Shown: positions 1 to 4,574 of the stretch, piece by piece
How the letters are laid out: every line of letters starts with the position of its first letter
Position numbering within the stretch: position 1 is the first letter of the stretch
From: Pseudomonadota bacterium
Lineage (GTDB): Bacteria > Pseudomonadota > Alphaproteobacteria > Rhodospirillales > Rhodospirillaceae
Length of the DNA: 7,363 nt
Direction: 5' to 3'
NCBI GenBank assembly: GCA_023396465.1
Contig: JAEWWF010000236.1
Coordinates: forward strand, 1-7,363
The notes under the pieces: model-generated
Seen by the model: the letters and a program-made list of their open reading frames with translations, nothing else
What the model was told of the DNA's origin: nothing
Databases searched by the model: none
Translations under genes and position numbers: made by a program

Positions 1-1
1 C

Positions 2-1099
2 GGCAAGGGCGTGCTGAAGGCGGTCGACAGCGTCAACGGCGAGATCTACCAGGCCCTGTCCGGCATGGAAGCCGAGGACCAACTGGTCATCGACCAGACC
101 CTGCTCGACCTGGACGGCACCGAGAACAAGGCGCGGCTGGGCGCCAACGCCATCCTCGGCGTGTCGCTGGCGGTCGCCAAGGCGGCGGCGGAAGAGGCCG
201 GTCTGCCGCTCTACCGCTACATCGGCGGTGCCTTCTCGCACACCCTGCCGGTGCCGATGATGAACATCGTCAACGGCGGCCAGCACGCCGACAACCCCAT
301 CGACATCCAGGAATTCATGATCATGCCGGTGTCGGCCGACAGCATCGCCGATGCCGTCCGCATGGGCTCCGAGGTGTTCCATAACCTGAAGAAGAAGCTG
401 CACGCCGCCGGCCACAACACCAACGTCGGCGACGAAGGCGGCTTCGCGCCGAACCTGAAGTCGGCCGACGAAGCGCTCGGCTTCATCATGCAGGCGGTCG
501 AGGCGGCGGGCTACACCCCCGGCGACGACATCATGCTGGCGCTCGACTGCGCCTCCACCGAGTACTTCAAGAACGGCAAGTACGTGATGGAAGGCGAGGG
601 CAAGACCTTCTCGGCGGAAGAGAATGTCCGCTACCTGGAAGACCTGTGCAACCGCTACCCGATCCTCTCCATCGAGGACGGCATGTCGGAAGACGACTGG
701 GAAGGCTGGAAGATGCTCACCGACGCCCTCGGCGGTCGCGTGCAGCTGGTGGGCGACGACCTGTTCGTCACCAACCCGGAGCGTCTGGCCGACGGCATCG
801 CCAAGGGTGTCGCCAACTCCATCCTGGTGAAGGTCAACCAGATCGGCACCCTGTCGGAAACCCTTCAGGCCGTCGAGATGGCCCACAAGGCCCGCTACAC
901 CGCCGTGCTGTCGCACCGCTCGGGCGAGACCGAGGATTCCACCATCGCCGACATCGCGGTTGCCACCAACTGCGGCCAGATCAAGACCGGCTCGCTGTCG
1001 CGCTCCGACCGTCTGGCGAAGTACAACCAGCTCATCCGCATCGAGGAAGAGCTGGGCAACGCCGCCGTCTACGCCGGCCGCAGCATCCTGCGCGGCTGA
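2..1099 (+). CDS. eno: Enolase (phosphopyruvate hydratase), 5' end cut off by window
   Basis: Enolase interconverts 2-phosphoglycerate and phosphoenolpyruvate in glycolysis and gluconeogenesis. It is cytosolic, Mg-dependent and normally dimeric or octameric. The reading frame is open from base 2 (Gly-Lys-Gly, then the GTG at 11), so the first codons shown are internal. By comparison with E. coli enolase about 60 N-terminal residues lie outside the window. Counting from the codon at 11, the family landmarks are all present: VPMMNIVNGGQHADN (81-95), the catalytic-acid loop VGDEGG with Glu142, the metal ligands Asp179 (LALDCA), Glu222 (SIEDG) and the Asp pair 249-250 (VGDDLF), and the signature ILVKVNQIGTLSET (271-284) with catalytic Lys274. 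SHRSGETED and the C-terminal KYNQLIRIEEELG are also standard. No residue looks damaged. The gene ends in TGA and is followed after 26 bases by an intrinsic terminator, so its transcript probably stops before the accessory block. Codon use is strongly G/C at third positions, as in the pdh genes. Confidence 0.98.
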   Translation, partial: GKGVLKAVDSVNGEIYQALSGMEAEDQLVIDQTLLDLDGTENKARLGANAILGVSLAVAKAAAEEAGLPLYRYIGGAFSHTLPVPMMNIVNGGQHADNPIDIQEFMIMPVSADSIADAVRMGSEVFHNLKKKLHAAGHNTNVGDEGGFAPNLKSADEALGFIMQAVEAAGYTPGDDIMLALDCASTEYFKNGKYVMEGEGKTFSAEENVRYLEDLCNRYPILSIEDGMSEDDWEGWKMLTDALGGRVQLVGDDLFVTNPERLADGIAKGVANSILVKVNQIGTLSETLQAVEMAHKARYTAVLSHRSGETEDSTIADIAVATNCGQIKTGSLSRSDRLAKYNQLIRIEEELGNAAVYAGRSILRG

Positions 1100-1125
1100 T
1101 CGCCGGGCTGATTGGTTTGAAGGTG

Positions 1126-1157
1126 AAGGGGCGGCGCCTGCGGGTGCCGCCCCTTTT
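1126..1157 (+). terminator. Intrinsic terminator of eno
   Basis: A 13-bp stem pairs 1126-1138 with 1143-1155, with one G-U wobble and the four-base loop TGCG. It runs into four Ts (1154-1157). It lies 26 bases after the eno stop codon. On the opposite strand only a poor T-rich stretch follows the stem, so it is at best a weak terminator for the convergent gene at 1191-2030. Confidence 0.88.
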
Positions 1158-1190
1158 CCGTTGCGTCATGCCGTGACGACCAAGTCTACG

Positions 1191-2030
1191 TCAATACCTC
1201 CGCTGGCGAGGGAATACAGGTGGACGAACACCAGCCTCATCCGCGATGCCCCCAAACAGGCGCATGATCTCGGATCGAGTCTGATCCATCCATTGCGCAA
1301 GATGTTGGTCACGAATTAAGTAAGATTCAGTTCCGTCTGAATGTGGCCAAACGTCAATTTTGCCTTCATTTTTCGCTTGAGCATATCGAGATCGAAGCGC
1401 CCGAAGCATGTCCGCGATTACATCCATCTGCTCTCGCCAAGCGATATTGCGCAGATGGGCCTTTCCCTGGGAGGACTGTAGGGGTTCCCTGTCCCGAGAC
1501 AGAAGCATACCCGTGTTGATGGCTGTGATTGTATCGGCGATGGCCCTGTCAAAAGCTTCCATGGACCCTTCCTGATAGAAGTGGTCCTGGAATGCAGGGC
1601 GGTCAAAGCATTGCGCGTAGAACGTGATTAGCTCAACGTCAGATGAAACCTCTCTCCGTGCCGCCCACGGCTCTTCAATGGCAATTCGCGCGGCCTCTTC
1701 TGAGAGTCGTTTCCAGGTGCGCAGCAAATCAATAGTATATCGTTCGTCGTCGCTATCCACCAGCTTGCCGCAGTTCTGGCAAAGCCAAAGACCATTGTCG
1801 GGAGACTTTCTTTCTTCGGATATCATTTTGTCGATAAAACGAGGCCCCCCAGGAGAAGCGGCGCAAATGTGCGCTGCCACGCCAATGTTCAGATGTTCCG
1901 TGGGGGTATCCCTAGGGCCGCAGGTTGGTTGCCGACAGTTGGGGTTTGAGCATCGCATCCCCACCCGCCTAGCTAGTAGGTCCTTGGTGCTACTGCTGAA
2001 GTTATCGCGATGAGCCACCGTATCCCCCAT
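1191..2030 (-). CDS. HNH-type zinc-binding protein, putative solitary HNH endonuclease with uncharacterised C-terminal domain
   Basis: The protein is 279 residues from the ATG at 2030. Residues 9-115 resemble the HNH-nuclease-like module with the pattern CSNPxC ... NIGVAAHI ... GGPR ... ERKSPDNGLWLCQNC ... WK, common in bacterial HNH proteins of unknown role. Candidate zinc ligands are Cys27, Cys32, Cys84 and Cys87, and His54 in AAHI is the likely catalytic or metal residue. The His that often follows the last CxxC in HNH proteins is Gly88. Residues 135-270 (CFDRPAF, QEGSMEAFDRAI, a helical stretch around 195-220, MDQTRSEIMRLF) form a second region whose function I do not recognise. The frame also extends to a GTG at 2111, but those 27 residues look non-domain and cover an AT-rich stretch, so I chose 2030, although no good Shine-Dalgarno precedes it. 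G+C is clearly lower than the flanks (three lines counted by hand gave 40-57%), which suggests transfer. It converges on eno and diverges from the acetyltransferase. Nuclease activity and a defence role are inference. Confidence 0.75.
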   Translation of the reverse strand: MGDTVAHRDNFSSSTKDLLARRVGMRCSNPNCRQPTCGPRDTPTEHLNIGVAAHICAASPGGPRFIDKMISEERKSPDNGLWLCQNCGKLVDSDDERYTIDLLRTWKRLSEEAARIAIEEPWAARREVSSDVELITFYAQCFDRPAFQDHFYQEGSMEAFDRAIADTITAINTGMLLSRDREPLQSSQGKAHLRNIAWREQMDVIADMLRALRSRYAQAKNEGKIDVWPHSDGTESYLIRDQHLAQWMDQTRSEIMRLFGGIADEAGVRPPVFPRQRRY

Positions 2031-2306
2031 TTGAAGTTCAATAGCATAAATTAAGCATCCTCGAGTTGTGTATTGGAAGAAATTTTTACCTTCAGGCACG
2101 GGCCGTTGCACTCATCCTGGCCGGGCTGATCATCGCCCTTGCGGCGGGCGCCGCATCCGGCCCGGCGGGAGGTTCCCGTCAGCAGCCCGTAGGAGCGTCG
2201 CGGCGCTGTCCTCGGGAACTTGGTGCGAAAGGAGGTTGCGGGGGAGGCGGTTCCGGTGGACCCTGGCGCACGATCGCCATCACTATCAACCCGACCGGAT
2301 TGCTCT
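2031..2306. promoter_or_regulatory. Divergent intergenic region with structured leader and Shine-Dalgarno-like motifs
   Basis: The 276 bases between two divergent genes fall into two parts. Positions 2031-2098 are AT-rich and probably hold the promoter of the minus-strand HNH gene, although no hexamer pair there is convincing. From 2099 the base composition returns to GC-rich. A 9-bp inverted repeat pairs 2170-2178 with 2213-2221 (one G-U), with a smaller AGCG/CGCT stem at 2194-2197 and 2204-2207 in its loop. Just after it come two purine-rich motifs, AAAGGAGG at 2228-2235 and GGGGAGG at 2241-2247. The second is 8 bases upstream of an in-frame GTG at 2256, a possible alternative start for the acetyltransferase. 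Whether the hairpin is functional is unknown. Confidence 0.35.
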
Positions 2307-2972
2307 ATGCCCGTCTCTCCCGACCTTCTGCCGCCCGATCCCATGACGCCCTATCCCATGCCGGGGCAGCGGCGGGTCGGGTTTCTCAAGCCGCTGCTGT
2401 CAAACCCGTTGATCGAGGTCGGCGACTACACCTACTACGACGATCCCGACGGGCCGGAGCACTTTGAGAAGAACGTGCTCTACCACTATGATTTCATAGG
2501 AGATCGGCTCGTCATCGGGCGGTTCTGTGCCATCGCCTGGAAGACCACCTTCATCATGAACGGCGCCAGCCACCGCACCGCCGGCCCGTCCACATTTCCC
2601 TTCCTTATTTTCGGCGGCGGCTGGGCCGGGCGGTTCGAGGGCGAGATGGAGTTCCCCCACAAGGGCGACACCCGCGTCGGCAACGATGTCTGGCTCGGCT
2701 ACGACAGTCTGGTGATGCCCGGTGTCACCATCGGCGATGGCGCCATCGTCGCCTCGCGGGCGGTGGTGACGGCCGACGTGCCGCCCTATGCGGTGGTGGC
2801 CGGCAATCCGGCGCGGGTGGTGCGCATGCGGTTCCCGGACGCCGACATCGCGACCCTGCTGCGCCTGCGCTGGTGGGACTGGCCGGTGGAGGCGATCACC
2901 CACCACCTGCCATTCATATCCGGCGGCCCGGTGGCGGCGCTGGCGGAGGCGGCGGCCCAGGACGGGCTCTGA
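2307..2972 (+). CDS. CatB/Vat-type xenobiotic O-acetyltransferase (left-handed beta-helix hexapeptide family)
   Basis: The family transfers acetyl from acetyl-CoA to a hydroxyl group. Characterised members inactivate chloramphenicol (CatB) or streptogramin A (Vat) as cytosolic trimers. From the ATG at 2307 the product is 221 residues, close to the usual 205-220. It follows Vat(D) and CatB nearly end to end: FLKPL (27-31), IEVGDYTYYDD (36-46), VLYHYDF (57-63), IGRFCAIA (70-77), IMNGASHR (83-90) with the catalytic-type His89, the loop STFPF (95-99), GDTRVGNDVWLGYDSLVMPGVTIGDGAIVASRAVV (120-154) giving hexapeptide coils, YAVVAGNPARVV (161-172) and LLRLRWWDWP (184-193). I chose 2307 because G/C preference at third positions begins there. 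ATG 2343 would give 209 residues, and GTG 2256 has a better-spaced Shine-Dalgarno but an unconserved extension. The real substrate cannot be read from sequence, and many chromosomal members are not proven resistance genes. The next gene starts 93 bases downstream on the same strand with no terminator between them, so they are probably co-transcribed. Confidence 0.9.
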   Translation: MPVSPDLLPPDPMTPYPMPGQRRVGFLKPLLSNPLIEVGDYTYYDDPDGPEHFEKNVLYHYDFIGDRLVIGRFCAIAWKTTFIMNGASHRTAGPSTFPFLIFGGGWAGRFEGEMEFPHKGDTRVGNDVWLGYDSLVMPGVTIGDGAIVASRAVVTADVPPYAVVAGNPARVVRMRFPDADIATLLRLRWWDWPVEAITHHLPFISGGPVAALAEAAAQDGL

Positions 2973-3065
2973 CGCCACGGCGCGGCCGGAGTCGGAATCC
3001 GCCCGGCGGCACCCACATGGTCCGGAGGAATGGCGCCTGCCGCCGTGACAACCGGAGCCCCACCC

Positions 3066-3680
3066 GTGCCGAGTCCCGTCCTGCCCTGCCGCCTGCCGCT
3101 GCTGCCCGTCCTTGCCGTCGCCCTGTCGGCGGCGCTGCTGCCCGCCGCCCCGGCGGCCGCCGGCGCGCCGGAGGCGGAGCGGCCACGGTGGGCGGCGACC
3201 CTCTACGGCGGGCCGATTGCCACCAACGATACCTCCGACATCCTGCTGGAGGGCACCCTGCGCTACCGCGGGCCATGGGTGGTGATGGGAGCCCTGCGCC
3301 GCGACGTGCTCGACCTGTCGGATAGCGCCAGCGTGGTGCTGGAGGGGCAGGCCGGGCAGCACTTCAACAGCTCCAACCACCAGGAACTGAACGCCCTCTA
3401 CGGCCTCACCTGGCGGTGGGACCGCGGCAGCCTGACCGGCCTGCACGGCCTGTCCTACGCCACCAAGGTGCCGCGCTTCGTGCAGGAGGAGGACGACCCC
3501 AACGGCAGCCCCTCGCAGTGGATGTCCTACCTGGGCGGGGAACTGGCTTTCGACCTGCCGGGGCGGGAGCGCACGGCGGCGGTGTTCCGCTATCACCACC
3601 GCTCCAGCATGTTCGGCACCTTCCCCGGCGTGCAGGACGAGATGAACCTGTTCGCCCTCGGTCTACAGATGCGGTTCTAA
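3066..3680 (+). CDS. Secreted outer-membrane beta-barrel, putative PagL-like lipid A 3-O-deacylase (acyloxyacyl hydrolase)
   Basis: The 204-residue product starts with a signal peptide: Arg9, a hydrophobic core LPLLPVLAVALSAALL, and a probable signal-peptidase I site near Ala32 (PAAAG). The rest alternates short hydrophobic/aromatic strands with polar turns and ends in GLQMRF, a C-terminal Phe typical of outer-membrane barrels. The strands near the end contain RYHHRSS. His178, Ser180 and Glu192 have the spacing H-x-S-x11-E, and sit about as far from the C-terminus as the His126/Ser128/Glu140 triad of Pseudomonas aeruginosa PagL, which removes the 3-O-linked acyl chain of lipid A. The Asn that follows the Ser in PagL is Ser181 here, so activity is uncertain. 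I chose GTG 3066 because GGAG (3054-3057) lies 8 bases upstream and the signal peptide is then normal. ATG 3030 would add 12 residues, but its GGAGGA is too close. The gene is probably transcribed with the acetyltransferase upstream. It could instead be a non-enzymatic barrel. Confidence 0.65.
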   Translation: MPSPVLPCRLPLLPVLAVALSAALLPAAPAAAGAPEAERPRWAATLYGGPIATNDTSDILLEGTLRYRGPWVVMGALRRDVLDLSDSASVVLEGQAGQHFNSSNHQELNALYGLTWRWDRGSLTGLHGLSYATKVPRFVQEEDDPNGSPSQWMSYLGGELAFDLPGRERTAAVFRYHHRSSMFGTFPGVQDEMNLFALGLQMRF

Positions 3681-3847
3681 CGGCGCCGCTGACGCGGGGC
3701 GGGCGGCCGTCGCGCATTTCGTCGCGGCCCTGCCGAAGGTCATAGCCCGACTTTCGGGTGAGTGAAACGCGCCACACCCTCCGACTCGTTGAAAGTCCTC
3801 GCAAAGAGGAATTGACGACGGAGTCGCGGCGTGATTCTCTCTATCCC

Positions 3848-4165
3848 ATGACCCTGATGAACGAAATACGTCGCCGTCTGCGCTACGCCGTCACGCCCCT
3901 GATCGGGATGGGGGCGGTGGTGTATTTCAGCTATCACATCGTCCAGGGTGATCGCGGCCTGATTGCCTGGGTGCATCTCAAGAACGAGATCGCCAAGGCC
4001 AAGGAAATCCGCGACGAGGTCTATGCCGAGAAGGTGGAACTGGAGCGCCGCGTCATGCTGCTGCGCCCCGACAGCCTGGACCCCGACATGCTGGAAGAAC
4101 GCGCCCGCATCATGCTCAACATGGGCCGCGTCGAGGACCGCGTGCTGCCGGCCGACCGTCTGTAG
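3848..4165 (+). CDS. ftsB: Septum formation initiator, FtsB/DivIC family
   Basis: FtsB is a small bitopic inner-membrane protein that works with FtsL and FtsQ in the divisome to license septal peptidoglycan synthesis. The 105-residue product has the expected order. It begins with a short basic cytoplasmic tail (MTLMNEIRRRLR) and one membrane helix at about 13-30 (YAVTPLIGMGAVVYFSYH). The conserved GDRGLIAW (34-41) follows, then a periplasmic coiled coil at about 42-72 rich in Lys, Glu and Ala, and finally the conserved LRPDSLDPDMLEERARIMLNM (72-92). The frame stays open upstream to a GTG at 3758, but those codons lack the G/C third-position bias and the family's N-terminus aligns with ATG 3848. 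No clear Shine-Dalgarno precedes 3848, and an in-frame ATG at 3857 is an alternative. Sitting between eno and pdhA is usual for alphaproteobacteria as I recall it. A strong terminator follows, so it is not co-transcribed with pdhA by default. Confidence 0.88.
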   Translation: MTLMNEIRRRLRYAVTPLIGMGAVVYFSYHIVQGDRGLIAWVHLKNEIAKAKEIRDEVYAEKVELERRVMLLRPDSLDPDMLEERARIMLNMGRVEDRVLPADRL

Positions 4166-4197
4166 GGTCCGGCGCCGCCACGGCGCATTCTCCCGTC

Positions 4198-4233
4198 CGG
4201 CGGAGACTCCCAGTCCGGGGCTCCGCCGTTTTT
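4198..4233 (+). terminator. Intrinsic terminator of ftsB
   Basis: CGGCGGAG at 4198-4205 pairs perfectly with CTCCGCCG at 4221-4228, followed at once by five Ts (4229-4233). The 15-base interior can fold further, with 4208-4211 pairing with 4217-4220. It starts 33 bases after the ftsB stop codon. Confidence 0.87.
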
Positions 4234-4252
4234 GTGTCTGCATCCGCCTTTT

Positions 4253-4287
4253 CTCCCGCCCGTCGGCCTACCCGGACGGGCGGTGAG
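4253..4287. other. Strong hairpin of unknown role downstream of the ftsB terminator
   Basis: CCGCCCGTC at 4256-4264 pairs perfectly with GACGGGCGG at 4275-4283, around a 10-base loop. With a bulged T at 4284 the stem extends three more pairs (4253-4255 with 4285-4287). No T-run follows on either strand, so it is not a standard intrinsic terminator. It could be a transcript-end stabiliser, a protein-binding palindrome or a dispersed repeat. Confidence 0.4.
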
Positions 4288-4425
4288 GGCAGGGCGGCCC
4301 GGGTTATTTCCATAAACTTTCTGCCGGCGGCGGCGCATGATCCGGCGCATCCGGCCGCTTGCGTGCGACACAGCATGTCCTTTGCCGCACTGCGCTCAGC
4401 ATCATTCCTCTGCGATGCCAGCAAC

Positions 4426-4444
4426 TTAACCGTATTTCGGTTAA
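4426..4444. repeat. Inverted repeat, TTAACCG-N5-CGGTTAA, upstream of pdhA
   Basis: TTAACCG (4426-4432) and CGGTTAA (4438-4444) are exact reverse complements around the loop TATTT. With 12-bp centre-to-centre spacing of the arms it could be a dimeric regulator's operator. No T-run follows, and it overlaps a -10-like TAATAT, which fits repression better than termination. The regulator is not identifiable from the sequence. Confidence 0.5.
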
Positions 4445-4458
4445 TATGGCTTTGTGCA

Positions 4459-4499
4459 TTGCAAAACAAGGACTTACCGCGAAGCCGCACTTGCAAAAC
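4459..4499. repeat. Direct repeat TTGCAAAAC spaced by 32 bp upstream of pdhA
   Basis: Identical 9-mers lie at 4459-4467 and 4491-4499. Both are preceded by a related GCA (GCA before the first, GCAC before the second). The 32-bp period is about three DNA helix turns, which would put two bound regulators on the same face. Each site, with the base before it, is one mismatch from TTTGCAAA, the kind of core I recall for RamB/PccR-type acyl-CoA-responsive regulators. That link is inference only. Confidence 0.45.
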
Positions 4500-4574
4500 G
4501 GCCCGTGATCGATAATTTCAGAGGATCACCGGCCGGCCCGCGGCCGCCATCCGCCGTCATTCCGGGGAGGAAAC

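Larger units (their letters stand above)
4234..4574 (+). promoter_or_regulatory. pdh operon upstream region with inverted and direct repeats
   Basis: No gene is seen in the 341 bases between the ftsB terminator and pdhA. From about 4400 to 4520 the base composition drops towards AT. That stretch holds an inverted repeat (4426-4444) ending in a TAATAT that could serve as a -10 hexamer (4442-4447), a direct repeat TTGCAAAAC (4459-4467 and 4491-4499), and a further -10-like GATAAT at 4511-4516. No -35/-10 pair has ideal spacing, so the exact promoter is not assigned. Translation of pdhA is well supported by GGGGAGG at 4564-4570, four bases before its ATG. Confidence 0.5.

Noticed and set aside
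1164..1178. CGTCA-TGCCG-TGACG inverted repeat as a possible element end
   Set aside because: It is five base pairs only, and no matching copy is seen at the other boundary near 2099.
1624..2013. 129-codon plus-strand frame inside the HNH gene
   Set aside because: The minus-strand frame carries the recognisable HNH-like motifs, and this one has none and no ribosome-binding site.
2972..3065. Possible terminator between the acetyltransferase and the barrel gene
   Set aside because: Only short GC stems can be drawn and no T-run follows, so co-transcription is the simpler reading.
2400..3599. 399-codon open frame on the minus strand
   Set aside because: It lies antisense to the acetyltransferase and the barrel, is low-complexity Gly/Arg/His-rich, and shows no recognisable domain.
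1176..3690. Complete transposon or integron carrying the accessory genes
   Set aside because: No transposase, integrase, long terminal inverted repeats or attC-like site is visible in this stretch.
3746..3758. Small hairpin CCCGA-CTT-TCGGG before ftsB
   Set aside because: It is only five base pairs with no T-run, and similar stems are expected often in GC-rich DNA.
3796..3810. Five-bp inverted repeat TCCTC/GAGGA upstream of ftsB
   Set aside because: It is short, has an ordinary loop and has no supporting context, so it is within chance expectation.
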